Shown here piece by piece: positions 46,036 through 54,207 of a stretch of 64,000 nt of DNA. Numbering within the stretch: the stretch's first letter is position 1; every line of letters starts with the position of its first letter. Both the position numbers and the translations under genes were made by a program. The DNA comes from Aliiroseovarius sp. Z3 (GTDB taxonomy: Bacteria; Pseudomonadota; Alphaproteobacteria; Rhodobacterales; Rhodobacteraceae): positions 1 to 64,000 of the forward strand of contig NZ_JAFMZK010000011.1 of the NCBI RefSeq assembly GCF_029105185.1, given 5' to 3'. Below the pieces are notes generated by a model, which was given only the letters and a program-made list of their open reading frames with translations, had not been told where the DNA came from and did not search any database.

Positions 46036-46161
46036 GCTTCTGAGCCTAGCGCTAAAATGACCGATAAGGCAATCTTATTGGACGTAATGAGGCGCTGTAG
46101 GGTGGGGCGGTTTGCACATCATATTGTGGACGAAAGCGCCGCCATGAGATAGTGCTGTGGC

Positions 46162-47034
46162 ATGACCTATGCGCTCGGCGACTTCGATACCCTACAGCAG
46201 ATGCCCTCCTGGGTCACCTCGGCGCGGGCTGAAACCCTTGAAGATGCGGCGTTTTTGTCGGGCGCAGCGCTGAGCCATCTGCATCTTGTGTTGAACCGGG
46301 AAGAGGTCCCCCAGAGCTTGTTGCGCTCGCGGCTGGCCCTACGCGCGGCGGAGGCCTGTGTTGCGCGATCAGGGCGCTCGGAAAGGGCAGGGGAGTTGCG
46401 CGATGCGATTGCGTTCCTGCAACCGGGGGATCATCCGGGTCCGGCCGGGGAAACCTACCTGGCCTGGCGGCGCGCAGTGGAGCGACCGATCTCGGTCAAG
46501 GCGCTGCATCGGGCATTGCCCGAGGTCGAGGCAGGGCAGATTGCCGAATGGTTGGATGCGGGCCACGGCGCGCCAATCAACCGCGCGGCATTGGTGCTGG
46601 AGACCGTTTTGACCGATGCGCCGCGACAGGAGGTTCCGGCATTGATCCTGGCGGAGGCTGCATTGGCACCGGCACTGGGTTGGGATCATGTGGTTTCATT
46701 GCTGGCCACCGGTTTGAAACGCGCCGATTTGAGCAAGCGTGGTGAGGATTTACGGCTAGCCTGTCATCACGCCGTGATGACATCCGCCATCGACGCTGCA
46801 CGCTTGGCGGCAGATTTGGCGCGCCGGACCGCGTATTTGAAAGCGGTCGCGCCGAAGCTGCGGGCGAAGGGGGCAGGAGAGTCCGTGCAGATGTTCCTCA
46901 CGAGGGACGCGGTTGCGCCCTCGACGCTGCCTTTACCAGATCGGGCTGCGCGGCGGCTCTGTGATCGGTTGGTGGGCCTCGGTGCGATACGCGAATTGAC
47001 TGGGCGCGATACATTCCGGCTCTACGGGGTTTAG
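46162..47034 (+). CDS. DUF1403 family protein
   Basis: 290 residues, Ala/Leu-rich helical. Characteristic opening MTYALGDFDTLQQMPSWV and LEDAAFLSGAALSHLHLVL, EVPQSLLRSRLALRAAEAC, and the later APALGWDHVVSLLATGLKR. DUF1403 proteins occur on alphaproteobacterial plasmids next to ScpB-like genes, as here (2 bp to the next gene), and have no known activity; a role with chromosome-structuring proteins is a guess from context. Confidence 0.85.
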   Translation: MTYALGDFDTLQQMPSWVTSARAETLEDAAFLSGAALSHLHLVLNREEVPQSLLRSRLALRAAEACVARSGRSERAGELRDAIAFLQPGDHPGPAGETYLAWRRAVERPISVKALHRALPEVEAGQIAEWLDAGHGAPINRAALVLETVLTDAPRQEVPALILAEAALAPALGWDHVVSLLATGLKRADLSKRGEDLRLACHHAVMTSAIDAARLAADLARRTAYLKAVAPKLRAKGAGESVQMFLTRDAVAPSTLPLPDRAARRLCDRLVGLGAIRELTGRDTFRLYGV

Positions 47035-47036
47035 AG

Positions 47037-47631
47037 ATGGCCAAGGATCGTCCCGAGCCAGAACTGGATCGCGAGTTGGGCGACCTGCCGCCAGAGCTAC
47101 GCTGGCGCGAATGGATGCGCCGGATCGAGGCGGTGCTCTTTGCCAGTGCGTCGCCAGTGCCGCGCGAGGACTTGGCAAAAGTTGTAGGGCAGGGGGCTTC
47201 GGTCGATCTTCTGGTCGAAGATCTCACCGACGATTTGGAAGGTCGCGCCTTTGAGATCGCGGAGGTGTCCGGCGGATGGATGCTGCGTACGCGAGCGGCT
47301 TATGCCCCGGCTATCCGCGCTGCGGCAGATGTGGGTGAGCAGCACTTTGACCTGAACGAGTTCGATGTCGCCGTGCTGGCCGCCATCGCCTATCATCAGC
47401 CGATCACACGAGACGGGCTGAAGGACATCTTCGGCAAGGAGATCAGCCGCGATTTGTTTGGGCGGCTGCATGCGCGTGGGTTGATCGGAACCGGGCCGCG
47501 CGCCCAGACGAGGGGCACCATATACGTTCGTGACGACCGAGCAGTTCCTGATGGCCTTCGGTTTGAAAACCCTCGCTGACCTCCCAGACCGGGAACAGCT
47601 TGAGGATGCGGGAATGGCTGCGACTGGTTGA
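47037..47631 (+). pseudogene. ScpB-like segregation/condensation protein, frameshifted near its end
   Basis: Reads MAKDRPEPELDRELG..., EWMRRIEAVLFASASPVPRE, DLNEFDVAVLAAIAYHQPIT, then RGLIGTGPRAQTRG. At about 47514-47517 the frame shifts: the usual ScpB ending (FVTTEQFLMAFGLKTLADLP...) continues in the +1 frame to a TGA at 47629-47631. Without the shift the product stops at 47579 with an unrelated tail (180 residues). Two bases look missing, as in glpT. ScpB partners SMC; this is a plasmid-type short version. Confidence 0.75.
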
Positions 47632-47822
47632 GTGCAAAGGCCCTCCAGAAACCAAGTTTGCTGTACAGTAAATTTGGCCGATACAGTGAATCTATCGCGA
47701 TGTCGTCAGCGAGTGCTGCATTCATACAATGGCAACGAGTTTCGATTATTTCGAGTATTGCGATTGTTTTGAATAGTGGATACCCTATGTCCAAAGCTAG
47801 AAACCTAACCCGGAGAGACAAG

Positions 47823-48287
47823 ATGAACGCCCTCAGGAAAGAGGCGTTCTTTGATCGCTTGCCCGACGAAGTTGAGATCAAGAACGCTGAACAACTCAGA
47901 ACGATTGTAGCCTCCCAGATCAAGGAAGGTGAACCAACGACGCTTTCCCTCGCCCTCGAAGGTGGTGAGGTCCAAACTGTGACCCTGGCGCCAGCGCTGA
48001 CGGCGTCTTTGCTCGAAGTGCTGCGACTCGTTTCCAGCGGTCGTGGGTTCCGGATGATCCCCGTTGAGGCCGAATTGACAACGCAACAGGCAGCTGACCT
48101 CCTCAACGTGTCGCGCCCGTTCCTGGTCAAGCTTCTGGAGGAAGGCGAGATTCCGTTTGCGAAGACCGGTCGGCACCGGAGAGTGCGCGCGGATGATCTC
48201 TTCGCCTACAAGGAAAAGCGAGATGCCTCCCGATCGGATGCGCTCGGCGACCTTGCCCGCATCGACGCCGAGGAAGGCCTTGTATGA
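47823..48287 (+). CDS. Antitoxin with excisionase-type HTH (partner of PIN toxin)
   Basis: About 154 residues from ATG 47823 with GGAG six to ten bases upstream; an ATG at 47787 is in frame. C-terminal MerR/Xis-like HTH: ELTTQQAADLLNVSRPFLVK, EEGEIPFAKTGRHRRVRADD, LFAYKEKRD. The N-terminal part is the toxin-facing region in this type. Overlaps the PIN gene by ATGA. Direct repeats TACAGTAAAT/TACAGTGAAT at 47664 and 47682 lie upstream and may be operators. Confidence 0.82.
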   Translation: MNALRKEAFFDRLPDEVEIKNAEQLRTIVASQIKEGEPTTLSLALEGGEVQTVTLAPALTASLLEVLRLVSSGRGFRMIPVEAELTTQQAADLLNVSRPFLVKLLEEGEIPFAKTGRHRRVRADDLFAYKEKRDASRSDALGDLARIDAEEGLV

Positions 48288-48859
48288 GCCGATACGCGGA
48301 CCGGTTCACGGCCCTTCTTGATGCATGTGTTCTGGGCGGTGCGCTCCGTCGCAACATGCTGCTCAGCCTGGCCGAGGCAGGGTTGTTCCGGCCGCGCTGG
48401 AGCAGTCGCATTCTTGACGAAACCCAGAAGGCGATTTCCGAAATCACCAAGGGTGCAACAGATGGGGCTCCGCAGCGGGGAGCAATTGAAGCGGCCTTCC
48501 CTGAGGCTCTCGTGACGGGCTACGAGGTGTTCGAAGACAAGCTCGACCTTCCCGATCCAAACGACAAGCACGTCCTCGCTGCTGCGATTTCCACATCGGC
48601 TTCGGTGATTGTGACGGACAACCTCGCGGATTTCCCAGCTGACGCTTTGATGCCGCACGCCATCGACGCAATCTCTGCGGATGATTTCATCGCAGACACG
48701 ATCGAGCTTGATCCGTCCGAGGCGATCCTTGCCCTGAGACGCATGCGCGAGCGTTTCAACAACCCGGCCCTTGATGTTGCGGCGCTCATCCACAAAGCCG
48801 AGGCGCAGGGGCTGCTTCAGGTTGCGACCATCATGGACGAATACCAGGCCTTGCTTTGA
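48284..48859 (+). CDS. PIN-domain toxin
   Basis: 191 residues. PIN nuclease acidic residues: Asp in FTALLDACVLGG, Glu in RILDETQKAI, and Asp residues in DPNDKHVLAAAI and VTDNLADFP. Longer than VapC by a C-terminal helical extension (EAILALRRMRERFNNP). Likely an RNase toxin neutralised by the preceding gene product. Confidence 0.88.
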   Translation: MSRYADRFTALLDACVLGGALRRNMLLSLAEAGLFRPRWSSRILDETQKAISEITKGATDGAPQRGAIEAAFPEALVTGYEVFEDKLDLPDPNDKHVLAAAISTSASVIVTDNLADFPADALMPHAIDAISADDFIADTIELDPSEAILALRRMRERFNNPALDVAALIHKAEAQGLLQVATIMDEYQALL

Positions 48860-49111
48860 GCAGCGGGCACACAGTTCGTGAAAGCCCATGGTCTACACTG
48901 ACTTGGCTTTCAATCAGGCTCCTTACCATAGTCCTCCCCAGTCCCATCCCCGTGCGAGCAAGGGGATCGCGGGTCTGGCGGACGCCGCCGACCGCGCAAT
49001 GGTCTGCCCGCTCCATTCGCTGACGCTCCCGTGTTGACCATGCCCGGGCGGCTCGTTGCGTCCGCCATTTCCTTCCGCGTCCCGCACAGGGACGAGACAA
49101 TGGAGGATCAC
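48860..49111. other. Leader of the ArdC-like gene
   Basis: 252 bp without a recognised gene. An in-frame extension of the next gene to 49031 has no ribosome site. GGAGG at 49103 serves the ATG at 49112. Confidence 0.5.
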
Positions 49112-50008
49112 ATGGCAAAACCTGACATCTACACCCGCATCACCGAAAAGATCATTGCCGATCTCGAGGCTGGCACCCGACCCTGGCACAAGCCCTGGAG
49201 TGCCGAGCCCCTCGCCGGTCGCACCACCCGGCCCCTGCGCCACAATGGCATCGCCTACCGCGGCCTCAACATCATCCTGCTCTGGGCCGCGTCCGTCGCT
49301 CATGGCTACGCCGCGCCCACCTGGATGACCTATCGCCAAGCACTCGAGCTTGGCGGGCAGGTCCGTAAAGGCTCCAAGGGTCAGCTCGTCATCTATGCCG
49401 ACAAAATGCGCAAAACCGAGACCGATGATGCGGGCCAGGATCGTGAAGTCGAGATCCCCTTCATGAAGGGCTACACGGTTTTCAACGTCGATCAGATTGA
49501 GGGGCTGCCTGAGATTTACTACGAGGTGGCTGAGCCGATGCCCGAGTCCGCTGAGCGCGATGCCGCCGCGGAAGCGTTCTTCGCTGCGACCGAGGCCGAT
49601 ATTCGCCATGGCGGCAATCAAGCCTTTTATGCGGTCGATCCCGACTATGTGCGGATGCCGCTGTTCGAGACGTTTGAATCCCAAGAAGCGTACTTTGCGA
49701 CCCTCGGACATGAGATCACACATTGGACTCGCCACCCGAAGCGCCTTGATCATAGCTTTGGCCGCAAACGTTGGGGCGACGAGGGCTATGCTCAGGAAGA
49801 GCTTGTCGCAGAACTTGGCGCCGCGTTTCTGGCTGCTGATCTGGGTCTGTCGCCGGAACCACGTGACGAGCACGCCGCCTATATTGCGCATTGGCTCGAA
49901 GGTCTGCGCAACGACAAGCGGTTCATCTTCCAAGCTGCCGCTCACGCTCAGAAAGCCGTTGATTACCTGCATGGGCTGCAACCAAACACGGAAGAGGTCG
50001 CCGCTTAG
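49112..50008 (+). CDS. ArdC-like antirestriction / zincin metallopeptidase protein
   Basis: 298 residues. N-terminal ssDNA-binding ArdC domain (IYTRITEKIIADLEAGTRPW, YRGLNIILLW, PTWMTYRQALELGGQVRKGS, MKGYTVFNVDQIE) and a C-terminal zincin with LGHEITHWTRHPKRL (HExxH) and downstream EELVAELGAAFL. In conjugative plasmids ArdC protects incoming DNA against host restriction. Fits the plasmid context. Confidence 0.92.
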   Translation: MAKPDIYTRITEKIIADLEAGTRPWHKPWSAEPLAGRTTRPLRHNGIAYRGLNIILLWAASVAHGYAAPTWMTYRQALELGGQVRKGSKGQLVIYADKMRKTETDDAGQDREVEIPFMKGYTVFNVDQIEGLPEIYYEVAEPMPESAERDAAAEAFFAATEADIRHGGNQAFYAVDPDYVRMPLFETFESQEAYFATLGHEITHWTRHPKRLDHSFGRKRWGDEGYAQEELVAELGAAFLAADLGLSPEPRDEHAAYIAHWLEGLRNDKRFIFQAAAHAQKAVDYLHGLQPNTEEVAA

Positions 50009-50292
50009 GCGGCCTCAACTCGGGCAGGTTCGCGATGTGTGGTGCCGGGATTGCGGACCTTCGCCGCGACGTGCGAGAACTGGAAAGATGCGCAACAAAG
50101 TGTGCATTCACTACGGTTGCCCCAATGTCTGCATTCGGGGTCATTGAGCTCACACAGTTGGCGTAATGGTAATCACACAGCGAGTTGATCGGCCAACGAT
50201 ATACTCACATGATGGTCGCTCAATATGGCAATCTCGATCAAGAAAAGGCTCAATCGGATCGGCATGGTTGGCAGGCATCGTGAGAGGTTTTC
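50009..50292. other. Gap between the ArdC-like and AraC-like genes
   Basis: 284 bp; no gene, terminator or RNA recognised. Confidence 0.4.
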
Positions 50293-51123
50293 ATGGATTT
50301 GATCGGGAAGGCAGTCTGGTACATTGAGACGCACTTCGAGGGTGAGCTGTCGCTTGACGAAGTGGCCAATGCCGCCGGTCTGTCCAAATTTCATCTCGTT
50401 CGTGCGTTTGGAACCCGCTCGGGGCAGTCCGTCATGCGCTACGTTCGCGCCCGAAGGTTAACCGAAGCGGCCAAGAAACTGATCAATGGAAACGACGGTA
50501 TTCTCGATGTTGCAATCGAGGCCGGATATGGCTCTCACGAAGCGTTCACCCGGGCCTTTAGGGATCAATTTGGCGTCACGCCGGATGCGATCCGCAAAGC
50601 CCGCTGTCTCCAAAACATCGAACTTGTGGAGCCCATACGTATGACCGAAGAACCCATGGAAATTGCAGAACCCCGATTTGAAGAAGCTGACGCAATGCTC
50701 ATTGTTGGCCTAAAGAGACGCTACAACGACACGTCTAGCGCCCAGATGCCAGCGCAATGGCAAGCCTTCTTGCCGCATATCGGTCAAATTGAAGGGCAGA
50801 AAGGCGATATCGCTTTTGGCGTGCTGTGCAACAGTGATGACGACGGCAACATCGACTACATGACCGGTGTCGAGGTCGCTGAATACTCCGATACCGCGAA
50901 GGAACTCGATGGTCTCCGCGTCCCGCCGCAGACCTACGCGGTTTTTCAGCACCAAGGACATGTCTCCGAGATCAGGCGAACCTGGAAATCAATCTTCGGT
51001 GAATGGCTGGCGCGAACGGAGCGCAAGCTCGTCGATGGACCCCAACTTGAGCGATACGGAGAGGGTTTTGACCCCCAAACTGGCCACGGGGACATAGAAA
51101 TCTGGATACCTGTCGCTGAGTGA
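50293..51123 (+). CDS. AraC-type regulator with GyrI-like effector domain
   Basis: 276 residues. N-terminal double HTH (LSLDEVANAAGLSKFHLVRA, ILDVAIEAGYGSHEAFTRAF, FGVTPDAIRK), C-terminal GyrI/Rob-like small-molecule domain (YMTGVEVAEYSD, VPPQTYAVFQHQGHVSEIRR, DIEIWIPVAE). This order is the Rob/SoxS-related layout that responds to toxic cations or drugs. Target genes are not adjacent on the same strand. Confidence 0.9.
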   Translation: MDLIGKAVWYIETHFEGELSLDEVANAAGLSKFHLVRAFGTRSGQSVMRYVRARRLTEAAKKLINGNDGILDVAIEAGYGSHEAFTRAFRDQFGVTPDAIRKARCLQNIELVEPIRMTEEPMEIAEPRFEEADAMLIVGLKRRYNDTSSAQMPAQWQAFLPHIGQIEGQKGDIAFGVLCNSDDDGNIDYMTGVEVAEYSDTAKELDGLRVPPQTYAVFQHQGHVSEIRRTWKSIFGEWLARTERKLVDGPQLERYGEGFDPQTGHGDIEIWIPVAE

Positions 51124-51303
51124 CCCCGGCAAAACCATTGAGTGCCAAAACCTCACCCGGTTTAGTTGCTAGTGTGCCAAAACGCAGACGTTTGCGCACC
51201 ATGCAGCATCAGTCACATTGGGCTCCTACCAGACCTTAGCCGCGCGCTGAACGAACGGCCGCTGTCGAGAACCAGCGTTCCGTGAGCAGTAGTTTGCGAC
51301 GCT

Positions 51304-52059
51304 TCAATGACGCGACGGCGCGTCCACCATGTCATCGGTGCTGAGCAGGAGACATGCGCTCCAAAGCGGCGTCTTCCAGTAGGTCTTGTCGGACCGTTTG
51401 TCGCCATCACTGGCTTCAGCCAGAAACCCGATCCAGGTCAGGGGCCTTAAGACGTGGGTGAACAGAAACCCCGCGTGGTCGTAGTATTCCCGATCATAGA
51501 CGCCTTGCCGTTCCAGCCCGTAAAGCGTTTTCACCAGATGCGGTTCTGTCAGGCCCTGTTCTGCCTCGACGTTGATGATGTTGAGGAAGATGTCCCAGTT
51601 CCCCGGCGCCGTGAATTCGGACCGGGCGGTGCGGGCGTGGTTGTAGCGGAAGAGATAGGTCTCGGCGAGGTCGGCAAAAAACGTACCTCGGTTCGAGGCC
51701 AAAGTCCTGGCTTTCTTTGAGACCTGGAACTTGCCCTTCACGTGTCGCCCGAGCTTCATGACGACCATGAGATCATGCACCACCATGGCTGGCGCGACAT
51801 CCCATTCGTTCAGGACCTTGTTCAATCGCAGCAGTTCTTCAGCCCTGTAGTTCGGCCAGGGCGAGTTGTCCGCCATCCAGTGGGAGAATTTCCGGTTGAA
51901 GGCCTTGGTCTGTGTCAGTCCGATCCCACCGTGTGTGTCGGCATAGGTGAAGGCGAGCTCCATGACCCGCAGCAGCCGGGATTGGTCCAGGACAGGGTCT
52001 TCATCGGCAATGGGTCGAAGCTTGATCATGCCCCGCCATATCAGGTTGCGCAGGGACAT
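51304..52059 (-). CDS. Unknown plasmid protein
   Basis: 251 residues, not recognised. Helical, with RLLRVMELAFTYADTHGGIG, LTQTKAFNRKFSHWMADNSP, LLRLNKVLNEWDVAPAMVVH, VHDLMVVMKLGRHVKGKF and a C-terminal region FTHVLRPLTWIGFLAEAS. No transmembrane or catalytic signature. The start MSLRNLIWRGMIKLRP is the first ATG of the frame. Single gene, opposite to its neighbours. Confidence 0.65.
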   Translation of the reverse strand: MSLRNLIWRGMIKLRPIADEDPVLDQSRLLRVMELAFTYADTHGGIGLTQTKAFNRKFSHWMADNSPWPNYRAEELLRLNKVLNEWDVAPAMVVHDLMVVMKLGRHVKGKFQVSKKARTLASNRGTFFADLAETYLFRYNHARTARSEFTAPGNWDIFLNIINVEAEQGLTEPHLVKTLYGLERQGVYDREYYDHAGFLFTHVLRPLTWIGFLAEASDGDKRSDKTYWKTPLWSACLLLSTDDMVDAPSRH

Positions 52060-52248
52060 GTCATTTCGGTTGTGGCAGGTTCATCCAACGTCAGGCGTCA
52101 TCCATCGTGAACGTATCCAATCCTCTTGCGGTCTGGCGTGATCGGCACGCAGCCCGGCCACCTCTGTTCTCCTTCGTTTTCTTCCTGATGCAATCTCCGT
52201 GACCTGGCCCGTCTGGCGGGCGCGGCTTTCAGCCACCCCCTTCAAGCA

Positions 52249-52298
52249 GAACTTTCCCCTGCCTGCTTCGCAGCTATTCCTCGCGCAACAAAGTTCAG
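52249..52298 (+). promoter_or_regulatory. Shared leader element, second copy
   Basis: TTTCCCCTGCCTGCTTCG followed by TATTCCTCGCGCAACAAAG; counterpart of 39859-39907. Lies 63 bp before the next start codon. Confidence 0.5.
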
Positions 52299-52360
52299 CC
52301 TGACAGCCGGTCCGGGCGGTCACGGTCTCTCGTTTGCATCGAAAACGAAGGAGAACCGAT

Positions 52361-52561
52361 ATGACCAAGTACTACACCGTCACCACCCCCGACACCGGCA
52401 AGGATGGCAAGACCCGCTTCCACAAGGTGGGCGTCGCCTTCCCGCAGAACGAAGGCGCCAAGTCCTTCATGACCATCCAACTCTTCGCAAACCCGGTGAA
52501 TGGCGAACTCGTCCTCTTCGAGCCGAAAGCCGACAGCGACGACGGTCAGGTCACCGAATGA
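52361..52561 (+). CDS. Small conserved plasmid protein
   Basis: 66 residues, MTKYYTVTTPDTGKDGKTRF..., with AAGGAG 7 bases upstream. Contains VGVAFPQNEGAKSFMTIQLF and an acidic end. The order of a short DUF736-like single beta-domain is suggestive but not firm. Followed by a perfect 9-bp stem GGGAGGGGC/GCCCCTCCC (52570-52592). Confidence 0.65.
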   Translation: MTKYYTVTTPDTGKDGKTRFHKVGVAFPQNEGAKSFMTIQLFANPVNGELVLFEPKADSDDGQVTE

Positions 52562-52569
52562 CCCGGCCG

Positions 52570-52592
52570 GGGAGGGGCCTCGCGCCCCTCCC
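52570..52592 (+). terminator. G+C-rich hairpin after the small plasmid gene
   Basis: GGGAGGGGC (52570-52578), loop CTCGC, GCCCCTCCC (52584-52592), perfect stem. No U tract; possible attenuator. Confidence 0.45.
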
Positions 52593-52631
52593 GCCAAACC
52601 TCACCGACATCTCACACGAAGGACAGACACA

Positions 52632-52991
52632 ATGGAACTTCTGCCCCAATCCATACTAGACCAGCTGGCCGCCAATGGCCGCGCCAATCAGGCGCGCATC
52701 GAAGCCGGCGAGGACACCATCGACCATCACCCGGTCGTCAAGCTCTTCACACCTGACGGTGGTGCCACCTGGCTCCTGAGCGAAACCGATCCCGAAGATC
52801 CTGACATTGGCTTCGGACTCTGCGATCTCGGCCTTGGTTATCCGGAACTGGGTTCAGTTCGGCTCAGCGTCCTCAAGGCGCATCGCGGCCGCCTGGGACT
52901 GCCGATCGAACGAGACCTCCACTTCAAAGCCAACGCGCCCCTCAGCACCTATGCCGAGCGCGCCCGCGAAGCCGGAGGGATCGTCACATGA
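52632..52991 (+). CDS. DUF2958 family protein
   Basis: 119 residues from ATG 52632 with AAGGA 10 bases upstream. Recognised by MELLPQSILDQLAANGRANQ, DHHPVVKLFTPDGGATWLLS, DPDIGFGLCDLGLGYPELG and LGLPIERDLHFKANAPLSTY. Common on alphaproteobacterial plasmids; function unknown. Confidence 0.88.
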   Translation: MELLPQSILDQLAANGRANQARIEAGEDTIDHHPVVKLFTPDGGATWLLSETDPEDPDIGFGLCDLGLGYPELGSVRLSVLKAHRGRLGLPIERDLHFKANAPLSTYAERAREAGGIVT

Positions 52992-53093
52992 GCACCTAGT
53001 CGAATTGCTCAGAGAGGCATCGAAAAGCGCTGCCTCTCCCTTCGGTCGAACGCGCTTTCCGAGCTCCATTTTTGCTGAGACCAATTCAACTGA
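52992..53093. other. Non-coding junction
   Basis: Follows DUF2958 and leads into a gene remnant that lacks a start codon. No promoter or gene recognised. Confidence 0.4.
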
Positions 53094-53309
53094 ATTCACC
53101 CCGAACACATCAGCGCCTTTGAGGCGCTGACTTCGGGGGAGCACGAAAACTTCGCGCTGTTCTCCTGCTTCCTTGACGGCGAACCAGCGGATGCGATTGT
53201 TGCCGTGACGCCGCCTGAAAATGCGGAGGACGAGTACCAGATCATACCGCTCTTTGTCGGTATCACGGAAGGCATAGTGCTCACAGATCACGATGGGGAT
53301 ATCGCCTGA
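53094..53309 (+). pseudogene. Headless remnant of a small conserved plasmid gene
   Basis: From 53103 the frame reads EHISAFEALTSGEHENFALF, SCFLDGEPADAIVAV, ending in LTDHDGDIA. It resembles a ~70-residue plasmid protein that normally opens with Met-Thr-(Asp/Glu)-His-Ile. Here an in-frame TGA (53091) lies just upstream and no ATG, GTG or TTG precedes the conserved part, so the start appears lost. Confidence 0.55.
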
Positions 53310-53580
53310 TCGACTGCTGAATGCTGTCTCAAAACCTACAAGGTCACCCGTTTCGGGTGGCCTTTTCTGTGCCTGTTGCCCCTGGTTTTTCCCGTGCCTC
53401 AGGCAGAGCCGGTGGCTTCTGAATGTGCGTTGCTCCCAAGTCAACAAAGGCCAATTCGCTCAGCAAAGATTGGACCTTGAGGGTATTCTGAAACGCTCAT
53501 TCGACTCCCAGACTCAGCCTGTTTCAGCTAAAGACGAATTGACATGAAGGTATGAAATATATAAAACATAGTAAGAAGAG
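53310..53580. other. Gap before the mobilisation genes
   Basis: No gene recognised; becomes AT-rich after about 53530. A place where oriT would be expected, next to the relaxase operon. Confidence 0.4.
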
Positions 53581-53604
53581 ACATTGGCAGGATATGGCCA
53601 ATGT
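53581..53604. promoter_or_regulatory. Inverted repeat upstream of mobilisation genes (operator or oriT-related)
   Basis: ACATTGGC (53581-53588) / GCCAATGT (53597-53604), perfect 8-bp arms, AT-rich spacer. It sits 30 bp before the MobC-like start and could be the autoregulatory operator or part of oriT. Confidence 0.55.
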
Positions 53605-53634
53605 ATACACATTTTGTCCGAGGGGTCTGAAGTG

Positions 53635-54207
53635 ATGCGAGCCCGCAAGAACCTGACGCTCGAACAGCGCATCGAGATCGCGCGGCGGGCCCATGCGGGC
53701 GAGGCGGCGCGAGACCTCTCGGTCGAATACGGTGTCACCGTGCGGCACATCTCGCGGCTGGCGAAGGAGCATCGCGGCGAGGGCTTGGAGGTGCGCGATC
53801 CGTCCGAGATTGTGAGTTTCAGGGCCGCGCAATCCGAGCTCGAAGCCTTCGATGCGGAGTGGCGGACACGAGGCTTTTCCAATCGCAGCCAGGCCCTGAA
53901 AGCCGTCCTGCGGGCGCGCTGCGGCGTGCTGGACGTGACCGCGGATCGGCTCGACGGTTTCGTAGAGACCTGGCGTCAATCCCGCGATCTGACCGATGTC
54001 GGAATGGCGCTCGCCAAGGAGGTTCGGCGGGGTCGGCTGGGGCTGACGGAGGCCGACCGAGCCCTGGTGTCCGAGCTGGTCGATCTGGCGCAACGGATGA
54101 CCCGTGAGCTCGGTGCGATGAAGGATCACGCACAGGTCCAGCGCGGCGCTGGGATGCCGGAAGTGGTGGAAATTCGGAACGCTGAGAGGAGGGTGGCAAG
54201 TGGCTGA
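53635..54207 (+). CDS. MobC-like relaxosome accessory protein
   Basis: 190 residues from ATG 53635; GTG 53632 adjoins. N-terminal HTH (NLTLEQRIEIARRAHAGEAA, DLSVEYGVTVRHISRLAKEH), then a region resembling the MobC/ribbon-helix type (FDAEWRTRGFSNRSQALKAV). Arg-rich. It overlaps the relaxase start, and this pairing defines it as an oriT-binding or regulatory partner. Confidence 0.75.
   Translation: MRARKNLTLEQRIEIARRAHAGEAARDLSVEYGVTVRHISRLAKEHRGEGLEVRDPSEIVSFRAAQSELEAFDAEWRTRGFSNRSQALKAVLRARCGVLDVTADRLDGFVETWRQSRDLTDVGMALAKEVRRGRLGLTEADRALVSELVDLAQRMTRELGAMKDHAQVQRGAGMPEVVEIRNAERRVASG

Noticed and set aside
51124-51303. Possible fourth copy of the A/B/C intergenic repeat (GTGCCAAAACGCAGACGTTTG)
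   Set aside because: Only a short opening phrase resembles copies B and C; the downstream skeleton is absent.
52854-53447. Leftward frame of 197 codons over the DUF2958 end and the remnant gene
   Set aside because: Antisense shadow; the plus strand explains the conserved sequence in the region.
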